Source: Caballeronia hypogeia (lineage in GTDB: Bacteria > Pseudomonadota > Gammaproteobacteria > Burkholderiales > Burkholderiaceae). From it: a stretch of DNA of 59,814 nucleotides. Shown piece after piece: positions 41,627 through 50,696 of this stretch; position 1 is the stretch's first letter; each line of letters opens with the position of its first letter. Position numbers and translations under genes: made by a program. The DNA is taken from positions 1-59,814 of the forward strand of contig NZ_FCOA02000039.1 of the NCBI RefSeq assembly GCF_001544875.2, written 5' to 3'. Below the pieces are notes generated by a model. It made no database searches. It saw only the letters and a program-made list of their open reading frames with translations, and was not told the DNA's origin.

Positions 41627-42700
41627 GTGAAGCACATCATCGCAGCGGGACTTATCGGAGCCGGGGTCGCGAGCGGCGCGGCCGCGCAAAGCACGGTCAC
41701 GCTATACGGCAGCCTCGACGCTGGCATCGCATATATCAACAATGTCGGCGGCCATCCGAAGTGGATGGAAGAGCAGGGCAACATGCAGCCGGACCGCTGG
41801 GGATTTCGCGTCGTCGAGGATCTGGGCGGCGGGCTGAAGACTGTTGCGCAACTGGAGAACGGCTTCTATACGAACACCGGCAACTTCGCGAAGGCCGGCA
41901 CGCTATGGAACCGGCAGGCGTATCTCGGGCTGGATCAGGAAAACGTCGGCACGCTGACGCTCGGTCATCAGACTCCGTTCAGCTTCGACATGCTCGGGCC
42001 GCTGTCCACCGCGTATCTCGCGGCGAGCTGGTACGCGTTCCATCCGGGCAACATCGACCAGCTCGCGGACACGGGCGTTGTGCCGTACGACAACTCGGTC
42101 AAATTCCGCTCGGCGACGTTCTACGGCTTCTCCGCCGGCGCGATGATGGGCCTTGGCAACACGACGAACTTCTCGACGGGCCGCAATCTCGGCTTCGGCA
42201 TCACGTATGCGAACGGCCCGTTCCGGGCGGCGGCGACGTATTCGAACGAGCACAATCGCACGCCGGCGATCGCGACGACCGGCCTGACGACCTTCCAGGG
42301 TCAGCCGGCCGCGACCTACATGGCGGACAAGCAGGAGGAGATGGGCGCCGGCGCGTCGTATGAAATCGGCAAGTTTGTCGTGCACGGGCTCTACACGCGC
42401 GTGAAGTTGCAGTCCAATGGACAGTCCGACACGTTCCAGTCATACGACGCGGGTGTGACCTTCAAGCCGGTGGCATGGAACTGGATTGCCGGCGGCGCGG
42501 CCACCACGACGTTCGCGGGCGGCCGCTGGACGCAGTTCGAGATCGGCGACATCTACATGCTGTCGAAATCGACGCAACTCTATGTGAATGCGCTGTACGA
42601 ACATGCGACCGGCGGCGCGAAAGCGGCGTTCTTCACGGCGGGCGTGTCGAGCACGGCGAATCAGGTCATTGTGCTCGCAGGCATTCACCACTCGTTCTAG
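41627..42700 (+). CDS. Outer-membrane porin (Gram-negative porin family)
   Basis: 357 residues starting with GTG, with AGGAG upstream. The signal peptide MKHIIAAGLIGAGVASGAAA is followed by QSTVTLYGSLDAGIAYI, the typical beginning of Burkholderiales trimeric porins. Many alternating-hydrophobic strands follow, and the last residues (VIVLAGIHHSF) end in the C-terminal Phe needed for BAM-dependent outer-membrane assembly. Divergent from, and sharing an operator pattern with, the Rieske operon, it is probably a channel for that operon's substrate. Its stop codon overlaps the converging IclR gene by 4 bp. Confidence 0.94.
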   Translation: MKHIIAAGLIGAGVASGAAAQSTVTLYGSLDAGIAYINNVGGHPKWMEEQGNMQPDRWGFRVVEDLGGGLKTVAQLENGFYTNTGNFAKAGTLWNRQAYLGLDQENVGTLTLGHQTPFSFDMLGPLSTAYLAASWYAFHPGNIDQLADTGVVPYDNSVKFRSATFYGFSAGAMMGLGNTTNFSTGRNLGFGITYANGPFRAAATYSNEHNRTPAIATTGLTTFQGQPAATYMADKQEEMGAGASYEIGKFVVHGLYTRVKLQSNGQSDTFQSYDAGVTFKPVAWNWIAGGAATTTFAGGRWTQFEIGDIYMLSKSTQLYVNALYEHATGGAKAAFFTAGVSSTANQVIVLAGIHHSF

Positions 42701-43596
42701 GCGAGCGCCCTGCGCGCGGCGAGCTCGGCGGTGGGATCGTCCGGCGACGGACGATAGTTGAGGCGGGTGGCGAGTTCCATCGCGGCGGCGCAGATGGTTT
42801 CGACGAGCTGCGCCTTTTCATCGTTCGCGCCGATGTCCGAGCGCGGCACGGTTGCGGCCACCGCCGCGACGATCGCGCCGGCATGATCGCGCACGGGCGC
42901 GGTGACGACGGAAATGCCGCGCTCGAACGATGCCTCGCTCAATCCATAGCCGAGCGCGGCACATTCCTGCACGCGCTCGAAGAGTTCATCGACGGTCGCG
43001 GGCGTGCGCTCCGTGTACTTATCCAGTTGCCGCTCGGGATAGAGCGCCTCCAGCGCGGCCAGCGACAGATCGCCCATCAGCACATGACCGTGCACGGTCG
43101 CGTGAGCGGGCAGGCGCGTGCCGACATGCACCTTCACCGAGCTGAACAGCGGCTCATGACTTTGCGCCTTCGCGACGAACACGACATCGCGCTGATCGCG
43201 AATCAGCAGATGCGTGGAAAGACCGGTGGCATCGCGAAAACGCTCGAGAATCGGCGTGCCGAAATCGGTCAGTTCGAGCGAGTTCACGTACTCGAAGCCG
43301 AGCCGCAGCACGGCGACGCCCAGCCTGAAATTGCGATCGCCGTTCACGCGCTCCAGAAAGCCGAGCGATTCGAGCGTTTGCAGCAGACGAAACGTGGTCG
43401 TGCGCGGAATGCCGATGCGCCGCGACAGCTCGGGCGCACCCAGCACCGGCTCTCGCGCCGAGAATTCGGCGAGGATGCGCAAACCGCGCTCGAGCCCCGG
43501 CACCAGATAGGTGGGACCGCCACCGATCGATGCAGCCTCGTCCGCGCGGTCGAGATCCTCTGCGGGAGCGTCTTCCTGTTTGCTTCGTCGGGCCAT
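42697..43596 (-). CDS. IclR-family transcriptional regulator (paralogue beside the porin)
   Basis: 299 residues. HTH part at about 27-90: YLVPGLERGLRILAEFSARE, LSRRIGIPRTTTFRLLQTLESLGF; the effector domain runs to NYRPSPDDPTAELAAR. It shares long, nearly identical stretches with the IclR protein at 36414-37274 (for example PVLGAPELSRR, VVFVAKAQSH, GTRLPAHAT.HGHVLMGDLSL), so the two are recent paralogues. It converges with the porin and lies on the same strand as the Rieske operon but on the far side of its promoter. Likely target: one or both GGAAC palindromes at 41185 and 41468. Confidence 0.92.
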   Translation of the reverse strand: MARRSKQEDAPAEDLDRADEAASIGGGPTYLVPGLERGLRILAEFSAREPVLGAPELSRRIGIPRTTTFRLLQTLESLGFLERVNGDRNFRLGVAVLRLGFEYVNSLELTDFGTPILERFRDATGLSTHLLIRDQRDVVFVAKAQSHEPLFSSVKVHVGTRLPAHATVHGHVLMGDLSLAALEALYPERQLDKYTERTPATVDELFERVQECAALGYGLSEASFERGISVVTAPVRDHAGAIVAAVAATVPRSDIGANDEKAQLVETICAAAMELATRLNYRPSPDDPTAELAARRALA

Positions 43597-43826
43597 GTTT
43601 GGCTATCGCTATTATCGGACAATGGACAATCATAGCGCGACACGCTCGGGTTCATGCTCGTTCGGTAGTGATGAGGCGGACGTTCCGGCCGTGATAGATG
43701 AGGCGAGTCGAAGTCGGCGATGGGAAGGTGCGGGGCTGTCGGCTCGCGCTCTCCGTGCCGCTTGAAGTCCCGCCGGATATAGAACGCCCTAACCCGGAAA
43801 TTCCACGAAAATCAAGGCCACCCCTC

Positions 43827-44312
43827 ATGCCGAACCTCACCGTCCGACCCACTCCAGTGATCGATGCTGTCTGGCGCTTGGCATTTCGTCTCGGATTCCC
43901 GCTCGCTCGCGCCTGGTGGCGCCTCCGACGGCCTCATCTTGAGGGCGCGCTAGTCGCTATCTATGTCGGGCAAAGTCTCTTGCTCTTAAAGACATCGTAC
44001 CGGTCCGAATGGAGTTTTCCCGGCGGCAGTCTCAATCCCGGCGAGACGCCCGACGCAGCGGCGCAGCGGGAAATGAAGGAGGAAATTGGACTGCCGCCGC
44101 ACCCGCTGAACGCTGCGGGTAGCATCTGCGGCATGTGGGACGGCCGGCAGGACCGTGTCTACATCTTCGAACTGCACATCGATCGTCTGCCCGAGTTGAA
44201 GCTTGATAATCGCGAGATTATCGATGCGCAACTCGCGTCGCCGGAAACACTGGACAGCATCGCACTGACGGGGCCGGTTGTTGCGTATCTTGATCGAAAG
44301 CACGGCGGTTAG
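43827..44312 (+). CDS. NUDIX hydrolase
   Basis: 161 residues from the ATG at 43827; the frame is open upstream to 43698 but those residues lack family likeness. The Nudix box GGSLNPGETPDAAAQREMKE plus EIGL (about 66-89) has all signature residues (G-x5-E-x7-R-E-x2-E-E-x-G), which bind metal and cleave X-linked nucleoside diphosphates. The N-terminal 40 residues are Arg/Trp-rich and may form an amphipathic or membrane-near helix. It is a single gene with no functional link to its neighbours. Substrate unknown. Confidence 0.87.
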   Translation: MPNLTVRPTPVIDAVWRLAFRLGFPLARAWWRLRRPHLEGALVAIYVGQSLLLLKTSYRSEWSFPGGSLNPGETPDAAAQREMKEEIGLPPHPLNAAGSICGMWDGRQDRVYIFELHIDRLPELKLDNREIIDAQLASPETLDSIALTGPVVAYLDRKHGG

Positions 44313-44448
44313 GCGGGGCTGGTTCGCTGCGCGACAGAGGCCGACCATCCACGCAGTTGTTTCCGGCAGGTCCCTGCCCTGAACAGTAGGAGGCTCGGCA
44401 ACTCACCTCTCGTCACTTCGATTTCCGCGCACTCCTCGAAGAATCAAG

Positions 44449-44469
44449 CGGCCTCGACATTCGAGGCCG
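44449..44469. terminator. Strong hairpin between convergent genes
   Basis: CGGCCTCGA-CAT-TCGAGGCCG: a perfect 9-bp stem with a 3-nt loop, lying between the NUDIX stop and the converging MFS stop codon. No T-run is seen on either side. It probably works as a bidirectional transcription stop or mRNA end. Confidence 0.5.
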
Positions 44470-44586
44470 TGATACAGCGGGAAGATTCGGACTCGGCTTC
44501 TCACGAAACCAAGAGGAAGGGACGCGCGGCTCCATTTCTCCTTCCTCCCACGCGTCTCATCGGCCTCAAGGTGCAGGATAAGGTTT

Positions 44587-45936
44587 TCAGTCCATGTGCT
44601 TTCCCAGGCGGTCAAGCGGGACGTTATAGGTTTCTCTCATCGAATAGATCGACACCGCAGACAGCAGACACACAAGTGCCGCGAAGACTGCGGGCATTAC
44701 CCACGGCGCTGTGCCGAACTTGCCGATCAGCGCTGTCTCGATCAGCGGCGCGAATCCAGCGATCGCGAAGCCGAACTGAGTTCCGATCGCCATTCCAGAG
44801 AGTCGAACCTGCGTAGGGAAGCGCTCGGCGTACGTTGCAGGCCAGACCGCATTCGTGATGCTGTAGACGACGCCACCCAGAAAGACGCCCGTTGCGAGCA
44901 CCAACGCATCGCTTCCGGTCGTTATCGACCACAGAAAGATTGCAGCGCCGATCGCACACAAAACGTTGCCCGCGATGAACAGGGGACGTCGCCCGATCCG
45001 GTCGGAAAGCGTCGCGTAGACCGGGATAGTGAAAACAGCGATCAGATTGCCGATAATGGCTGTCCACAGCATCGTGGACGTGCTGATGTGGTGCTCCATC
45101 GTGCGCGAGAACGACAGTGCGAACACAGCGAAGGTCGTGCCGACGGATGCGATCAGCGCGGCGAAGAATACTTGCAGGAGTTCCTTGCGATACGTCGTAA
45201 GAAGCGTCTTGAGCGGTGCCTGCGGAACTTCACCATGCGAGGCCTCGCTCTGGAACGCGGGCGTTTCTTCGAGTCGCGAACGTACGATGAAGCCGACGAT
45301 GACGACAACCGCGCTCAACCAGAATGGCAGCCGCCAGCCCCACGACAACAGTTGATCTTCGGACAGGAAGGCGGCGAGTGGCAGCACGACGGCTGGCGCC
45401 AGCACCTGTCCCCCCTGCGTGCCGCTCAACGTCCAGCTCGTGTAATAGCCGCGACGATTTGCGGGTGCATGCTCGAACGACATCGAATTCGCGCCGGCCT
45501 GTTCGCCAGCCGCCGAGATGCCTTGCAGAATGCGCAACACAACGAGCAGCGCGGGTGCGAGAAGCCCTGCGCTCTGATAGCTGGGGAGGCAACCGACGAG
45601 AAACGTCGAAACGCCCATCAACAGCAAGGTGCCTACCATCACGACTTTTCGACCGAGGCGGTCGCCATAGTGCCCCATCAGGAAGGACCCGAGGGGACGT
45701 GCGGCATACGCGACACCGAACGTTGCCATCGATGCGAGGGTGGCCGCGGCCATATCGCCAGGCGGGAAAAAGATCCGCGGGAAGACCAGCGCGGCCACCG
45801 TACCGTAAATGAAGAAGTCGTAGTATTCGAGCGCGCTGCCGATCCATCCGGCGATGGCCGCCTTCCTCGCTTGCCGCCTGCTGTCAGCGGGCACGTGCGC
45901 TGGCGCGGCGCCGTCTTGTATCGTGTTTGTCGTCAT
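44587..45936 (-). CDS. MFS transporter, metabolite:H+ symporter (MHS) family
   Basis: 449 residues. AAIAGWIGSALEYYDFFIYGTVAALVFPRIFFPP (helix 1 and loop) is the hallmark of the MHS family that includes KgtP, ShiA and CitA. GHYGDRLGRKVVMVGTLLLMGVSTFLVG carries the loop 2-3 motif, and the pattern repeats in the second half (LSDRIGRRPLFIAGN). Start at 45936, with GGAG six bases upstream. It ends a three-gene operon with a TIM-barrel protein and an SDR and probably imports that pathway's organic-acid substrate. Confidence 0.9.
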   Translation of the reverse strand: MTTNTIQDGAAPAHVPADSRRQARKAAIAGWIGSALEYYDFFIYGTVAALVFPRIFFPPGDMAAATLASMATFGVAYAARPLGSFLMGHYGDRLGRKVVMVGTLLLMGVSTFLVGCLPSYQSAGLLAPALLVVLRILQGISAAGEQAGANSMSFEHAPANRRGYYTSWTLSGTQGGQVLAPAVVLPLAAFLSEDQLLSWGWRLPFWLSAVVVIVGFIVRSRLEETPAFQSEASHGEVPQAPLKTLLTTYRKELLQVFFAALIASVGTTFAVFALSFSRTMEHHISTSTMLWTAIIGNLIAVFTIPVYATLSDRIGRRPLFIAGNVLCAIGAAIFLWSITTGSDALVLATGVFLGGVVYSITNAVWPATYAERFPTQVRLSGMAIGTQFGFAIAGFAPLIETALIGKFGTAPWVMPAVFAALVCLLSAVSIYSMRETYNVPLDRLGKHMD

Positions 45937-45976
45937 GTCTGTCTCCGTATATATGTTTGAAGATTCGATTAGGCGG

Positions 45977-46774
45977 CTAGGCATTGCCTTGAAGCAGCCG
46001 CTCAGTAGCCTGTCGAACAAGAGCCGCTCGTTTCGTCGAGTCCGTTTCGCGGGCGAGTGGCACTTCCGCCGATAACGGTACGTCCTTGGGCAAGGCAGCG
46101 AGCAACTCCATCAAGGGCAAGTCACCTTCGCCCGGCAACAATCGATTGCTACGTGCCTCGTCGATGATCCCCGACGGTGGCGGCGCTTGAATCGGCGCAT
46201 CGCAAAGCTGGACGCTGCCGATGAACGCCGGGTCGATCGCTGCGACCGCGTCGACCGTGCCGCCCGAGCGGATTAGATGCAGCGCATCGATCAGCACGAA
46301 AGCGTTTTTCTTGCGAATGGCCGTAACGACATCCACTGCGTCTTCGAGTCGGGCGACCGGTCTCCAGATCATGAACTCAACGTCGAGCGCGAGGCCGAAC
46401 GGTTCAGCAAGATCGCATAGCGCGCCCAGGCGGTCGATGACGCGCGCGCGCTCCGGATCGTCGATATTGATACATACACGCTGCGCACCGAGTTCCGCAC
46501 CCGCCTCAAACGCAGGGGCATAGTCGTCGATCCGTGTATCGGCTGCGATGCGAACCACTTCGATGTCGGACACCACGACATCGTGCGCTTCCATGAGATG
46601 CAGGGTGTCGCGCAACTCAGGCGATCCCGCACGCAGCGGATACGCGACGCCGCCCGGCATCGGCGAACACAACCGGATGCCGACGGCTCGAAATCCGGCT
46701 TGCGCGGCGAGCGGAATCAGGTCCGGCGGCCCGACATCGAGCACGGTGAGATGAGACAGGGAAAGTCTTTTCAT
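45977..46774 (-). CDS. Sugar phosphate isomerase/epimerase-like TIM-barrel protein
   Basis: 265 residues with an AP-endonuclease-2-type TIM-barrel: strand 1 MKRLSLSHLTVLDVGPPDLI, then FRAVGIRLCSPMPGGVAYPL, DIEVVRIAADTRIDDYAPAF and FGLALDVEFMIWR with a metal-binding Glu, and VLIDALHLIRSGGT with Asp and His. The family covers xylose-isomerase-like epimerases and 3-dehydroshikimate dehydratases. The start at 46774 follows GGGACGTG, and the gene begins 20 bp after the SDR stop. With an MHS carrier (ShiA relatives) in the operon, a hydroaromatic or sugar-acid substrate is plausible but not shown. Confidence 0.85.
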   Translation of the reverse strand: MKRLSLSHLTVLDVGPPDLIPLAAQAGFRAVGIRLCSPMPGGVAYPLRAGSPELRDTLHLMEAHDVVVSDIEVVRIAADTRIDDYAPAFEAGAELGAQRVCINIDDPERARVIDRLGALCDLAEPFGLALDVEFMIWRPVARLEDAVDVVTAIRKKNAFVLIDALHLIRSGGTVDAVAAIDPAFIGSVQLCDAPIQAPPPSGIIDEARSNRLLPGEGDLPLMELLAALPKDVPLSAEVPLARETDSTKRAALVRQATERLLQGNA

Positions 46775-46793
46775 TGCATCACGTCCCATCCAC

Positions 46794-47537
46794 TCAGTAC
46801 GTGGCACGTCCGCCCGTCAGATCGAACGCGGCGCCCGTCGTGAACGAGCACTCTTCCGTCGCAAGCCAGGCGACCATCGACGCCACTTCGTCGGGACGGC
46901 CTGCGCGTCCCAGCGGAATCTTCGCGAGCACGAAATTGCGCGCGCCGGTCGTCATGTTGCGGAGCATGTCCGATTCGATGGCAGCGGGCGTGACGCAGTT
47001 GACGCGAATCTCCGTGTCCGCGAGTTCCTTGCTCAACGATTTGGTCAGGGCAATCACGCCGGCCTTCGACGCGCCGTAGGCGCCCTGATTGGGATTGCCT
47101 TCCTTGCCGCCGACCGACGACAAATTAACGATGCGCCCGTGCCGCGCACGGCGCAGATACGGCAGCGCTTCGCGGCAGCAGATGAACACGCCCGTGAGGT
47201 TGATGTCGATGACCTGCCGCCATGCGTCGATCGCATAGGTTTCGACGGGAGCGATCGGGCCGTTGATGCCCGCTGCGTTGATCAAGACGTCGATGGAGCC
47301 GAAGCGTTCGGCGGCAGATTTTGCCGCGGCGGCAACGCTGGCGGCGTCGGTCACGTTCACCTGAGTCGACGAAACAGCACGAACGTTTTCGGCTGCCGCA
47401 TGAGCGGCCGCGCCGTCGATATCCCAAAGTACGACGTTTGCGCCTGAAGCGACGAATCGCTCGGCGATCGCATATCCGATCGCGCCGGAGCCTCCGGTGA
47501 CGACGCATACGCGATTCTGCAGGTCCAACTGGTTCAT
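46794..47537 (-). CDS. SDR-family oxidoreductase
   Basis: 247 residues. VCVVTGGSGAIGYAIAERF (about 10-28) binds NAD(P); the active-site residues are complete: NAAG, catalytic Ser in NLSSVGGKEG, and YGASK. The end HTTGAAFDLTGGRATY-like segment (FTTGAAFDLTGGRATY) fits classical FabG-like SDRs. The ATG at 47537 has GGAGACAAGGA upstream. It is the first gene of the SDR / TIM-barrel / MHS operon and is divergent from the LysR gene at 47657 through a 119-bp gap. Confidence 0.89.
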   Translation of the reverse strand: MNQLDLQNRVCVVTGGSGAIGYAIAERFVASGANVVLWDIDGAAAHAAAENVRAVSSTQVNVTDAASVAAAAKSAAERFGSIDVLINAAGINGPIAPVETYAIDAWRQVIDINLTGVFICCREALPYLRRARHGRIVNLSSVGGKEGNPNQGAYGASKAGVIALTKSLSKELADTEIRVNCVTPAAIESDMLRNMTTGARNFVLAKIPLGRAGRPDEVASMVAWLATEECSFTTGAAFDLTGGRATY

Positions 47538-47618
47538 CTTCCTTGTCTCCAAAAGGTAGGAATCGTTTGAACCGATACTAGGGACTAACGCCCGGTTTGT
47601 CGTATGCTGAAACTCCGA

Positions 47619-47638
47619 TAACCTATAACGTTTGGTTA
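47619..47638. promoter_or_regulatory. Candidate LysR binding site
   Basis: TAACC-N10-GGTTA, an interrupted palindrome fitting the spacing of LysR recognition boxes, located 19 bp before the lysR ATG in the 119-bp divergent promoter region. Confidence 0.5.
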
Positions 47639-47656
47639 ATCTTCCGGGCGGTTCTG

Positions 47657-48571
47657 ATGCGGTTCAAGCTTCGCCATATGGAGGTTTTTCGCGCGGTCAT
47701 GCTGACCGGCTCGATCAATGCCGCATCGAAGCTGCTGTTCGTGTCGCAGCCTGCGGTGAGCAAGCTGGTCTCCCATGTCGAGACGACACTCGGCCTGCGC
47801 CTTTTCGAGCGGTCAAAAGGCCGACTGGTGCCGACGGCGGAAGCACACGCGCTTTTCAGGGAAGTGGAGCAGGTCTATCAGGCGGCGGTGCGCGTGGATG
47901 AGTTCGCGCATGCGCTCGCGCTCGGGCCGTCGAGTCTTCTGCGTGTGTCGTGCAGCGCATCGCTGGCGATGAGTGTGGTCGCGCCGGCACTCGTCGAGCT
48001 CAAGAAGAAACTTCCGGCGCTGACCGTCAGTTGGCAGACCACGCTGATGGCCGATATGCCAATGGAGCTGCTGAGCAAGGAGGCGGAGGTCGCCATCGCT
48101 GCCATGCCGGTTCTGCATGAGCATTTGGAGAACGTTCCGTTCATGTACGGCAACATGGTCTGCGCCATGCCGAAAGGACATCGGCTGGAAGCACAGCCTA
48201 GTGTCTCGCTCGCGGATCTCGAGAACGAACCCGTCGTGCTCTTCAAGCGTGACATTCCGTTCGGAACGGTGATCGCGCAAGCGTGTCAACAGGCGGGCGT
48301 CGAACTCAAGTCGACGATCGACGTGATGCGTGCGGATCAGGCGCTTGCCCTCGTGGAAGGCGGGCTTGGCGTGACGATCGTCGATAACTTTGCTACGACG
48401 GGCAGCGCGCTGGTCATTCGCCCGCTGCGCGAAGCCATCGACTTGACGGCGCACTTCGTCTTTTCGCGCTTTGCGCCGCCATCGCGCAATGCGAGCGTGT
48501 TCATGCAGGCCGTCTACAGGCGAGCGACTTTCCTGCAGCGCGCGATACCGGACGCCTTCGTCCCTGAATGA
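47657..48571 (+). CDS. LysR-family transcriptional regulator
   Basis: 304 residues from MRFKLRHMEVFRAVMLTGSI; the HTH (about 1-60) reads NAASKLLFVSQPAVSKLVSHVETTLGLRLFER. The effector domain includes LLRVSCSASLAMSVVAPALVELKKKLPALTV. The longer open frame to 47597 would run through the probable operator, so I start at 47657. Divergent from the SDR gene, it presumably controls the SDR / TIM-barrel / MHS operon in response to that pathway's substrate. Confidence 0.9.
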   Translation: MRFKLRHMEVFRAVMLTGSINAASKLLFVSQPAVSKLVSHVETTLGLRLFERSKGRLVPTAEAHALFREVEQVYQAAVRVDEFAHALALGPSSLLRVSCSASLAMSVVAPALVELKKKLPALTVSWQTTLMADMPMELLSKEAEVAIAAMPVLHEHLENVPFMYGNMVCAMPKGHRLEAQPSVSLADLENEPVVLFKRDIPFGTVIAQACQQAGVELKSTIDVMRADQALALVEGGLGVTIVDNFATTGSALVIRPLREAIDLTAHFVFSRFAPPSRNASVFMQAVYRRATFLQRAIPDAFVPE

Positions 48572-49259
48572 CGTCGTGTTAATGAGCGTCGGCAACGGCA
48601 GTTGGACCGGTGACCCGATCAGCCGTGCATGGCCGCTATGCATTTGGAAGCGGACGCTGCAACGGCGGCGCAACGATCGGCGGCTCAGCGTCGTAAGTGT
48701 GAGCGCTGAGGCACTCGACGTGGGCTTTCGCTGTGAATGTACCTGACTTGCATAGCTGCAGGTTGACGAACCGGAGGCAGCAGTCCCGATCACTGCGCGG
48801 ATATGACGTCACGCGCCGCACGAGTCATTGGACCCAGGAATGGGCGAGCCAAGCCGGGCGCTGAGCGAAGGAAGCGCGCCGGTGGATACGAGGCGCTTCG
48901 TTTATCGCCAACAACGCGCTGACGGCGATCTATAACTTCAACGACCTGTGCTGGACATTCGCGGCCGGCGGTTTGAAGGACATCGTCAGCGAGGTTCGTT
49001 GCACGGCCAACGACCCTCACCAAGTGAAAGACTTATGCAGAGCCTTCTACGGGAAACTATCCAACGCGCAGAAGGTCCATCTCGACAAGCAATTGCAACA
49101 CCGTCCCTACAGCAACGAAGGTTGCTGCCATGATCAGTTTTACTCGAATACGTAACGCACCCACAGATCGATTCATACGCGCTCCCCGGTCGCCTCCTCG
49201 TACTTCACGCGGCGGCCTCGGCCTGGCCGCGTGACGATCCCGACCCTCACACGTCGTGG
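48572..49259. other. Gene-poor stretch with one orphan coding-like segment
   Basis: 688 bp without a gene I can name. On the plus strand an open frame from about 48870 to 49155 reads KEARRWIRGASFIANNALTA and ends in CCHDQFYSNT; it has no ATG near its 5' end (a TTG is at 48973) and resembles no family I know. It could be a fragment of an exchanged or decayed gene. The rest shows no operator or RNA gene. Confidence 0.35.
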
Positions 49260-50234
49260 CTACGCGAATGCGCTACTCATGTGAAGGGTACCGTTGACGC
49301 CAGCTGGGAAGAACCCACCCTGCGAAACTGCCCCCCTGTTCAGATAAACGATGTTCAGTACGTCGTCGTAACTTCGGCTGAACGCAATGCCGTTGTTATC
49401 GAGCGGCACAATGTTGGAGATCTGATTATTCGCGCCTGCAATCCCTTGATCGACGTCGCTCGACGCGTCGAGTGAGTCTCGTGCATCCGAAATGGCCTGC
49501 GTAGCTGTGACAAGGCTCGGTGTCTGGACTCCTTTCGAGTAGAGCACAGTTCTGACGAGCCCTGCGTGATAGGCTTCGGCAGCGAGTATTCCAGCCGCCG
49601 CTTCGAGATAGGTCTTGTTCGTGATGAGAGGCGACGCCCCTTTATAGGCGGTGACACCGACATCCTCGAAGATAAACGCGCCGAGCAGGAAGTTGTTGTC
49701 GTTGAGATAGGGGTTGAAGGCGGTGCCTGCCGGCGCCAAACCTGCTGCTTGAGCGGCAAGCGAAAAAGCGCCGTTCGGATCCGTGCCACCTACATCCAAC
49801 GCGGGCATGGCCACCGCCGATCCGCCGAGTGCAGTTCGAAGAAACGCGACATGCTCGAGTTCGTCCTTGGAAATCTCTCGTGCGTAGGCCGCGACGACGG
49901 GATCGGAGAACGTCACCTGTTGACCCGGAATCACCTTGCCCGGTGTGCCAACACCTGTCATCAGATTCGCTGGAAGTCCAGCGCCAGTTGTCGCATACGC
50001 GTAGAACGTTGCCTCCAGATACTCAAGGTTAAGGGCGAAGTTGAGTATTTCTTGATCAGTTGGCCCCGTTGCCGCATTGGCATTGTCTCCCGACCCGCCA
50101 CCACATGCACCGAGGATGGTGCCACCCACCAAACCTAGACCCAGTCCGCCTGCGCTGCGAAAAAACTGACGGCGCTTTGACCGGCGCTCGGCGCGTCGAT
50201 CGAATACGTCGGTCACTGAAGTTGTGTCAGCCAT
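49260..50234 (-). CDS. Ferritin-like domain protein, predicted Tat-exported lipoprotein
   Basis: 324 residues from the ATG at 50234 (AGGAG six bases upstream). Twin arginines (SKRRQFFRSAGG, about 19-30), a hydrophobic stretch and the lipobox TILGAC (Cys44) predict Tat export and lipid anchoring. The mature part is the ferritin-like fold of desiccation-related/DUF-type proteins: ILNFALNLEYLEATFYAYAT, ISKDELEHVAFLR and AEAYHAGLVRTVLY supply Glu/His pairs that could bind metal. A protective role in stress is often proposed for the family but not established. It stands alone, with more than 400 bp to its upstream neighbour. Confidence 0.86.
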   Translation of the reverse strand: MADTTSVTDVFDRRAERRSKRRQFFRSAGGLGLGLVGGTILGACGGGSGDNANAATGPTDQEILNFALNLEYLEATFYAYATTGAGLPANLMTGVGTPGKVIPGQQVTFSDPVVAAYAREISKDELEHVAFLRTALGGSAVAMPALDVGGTDPNGAFSLAAQAAGLAPAGTAFNPYLNDNNFLLGAFIFEDVGVTAYKGASPLITNKTYLEAAAGILAAEAYHAGLVRTVLYSKGVQTPSLVTATQAISDARDSLDASSDVDQGIAGANNQISNIVPLDNNGIAFSRSYDDVLNIVYLNRGAVSQGGFFPAGVNGTLHMSSAFA

Positions 50235-50696
50235 GTCCATCTCCTGAGAGTCGTTGTGTGGACAGCGCCGAGTCGACCTTCGGGTGGTTGGATTTGGCGC
50301 CGGGAGAGCGGGACGGTTTGCCGGGCAGAACAGTGTTAGCAGCGCAGGCCACTCTCAACCGCGCATACGATGAAGCGTGTGCCAAGAGATGCATCACGTA
50401 ACAGATTCTTTCATATGCGAAGGAGGCGATGTGTGTCTTTACCGGCGGCCGAGTAGAGGCTCGCAATCTCGACCGAGGCATTCAGCGGCGTTCAAGTCAA
50501 CCAATCGAGGCTCGCCAACAGCCACGATTGTTGGAAGCGACCATAGGTTTCCCTTGCATACTTCGTCGACTTCAGGCTTCTTGGGAACAGCCGATCCGCT
50601 ATCGCATTGCCACATGCACAAAACGCCGCGGCGATCAACGAAGCTTTCTCGACAACGCAGTCGATCGTGTCCAAGTCGACTATATGAGCCATCTAC
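50235..50696. other. Intergenic region
   Basis: 462 bp with no convincing gene on either strand. It contains the promoter region of the ferritin-like gene (minus strand). No symmetry or hairpin that I trust. Confidence 0.4.
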
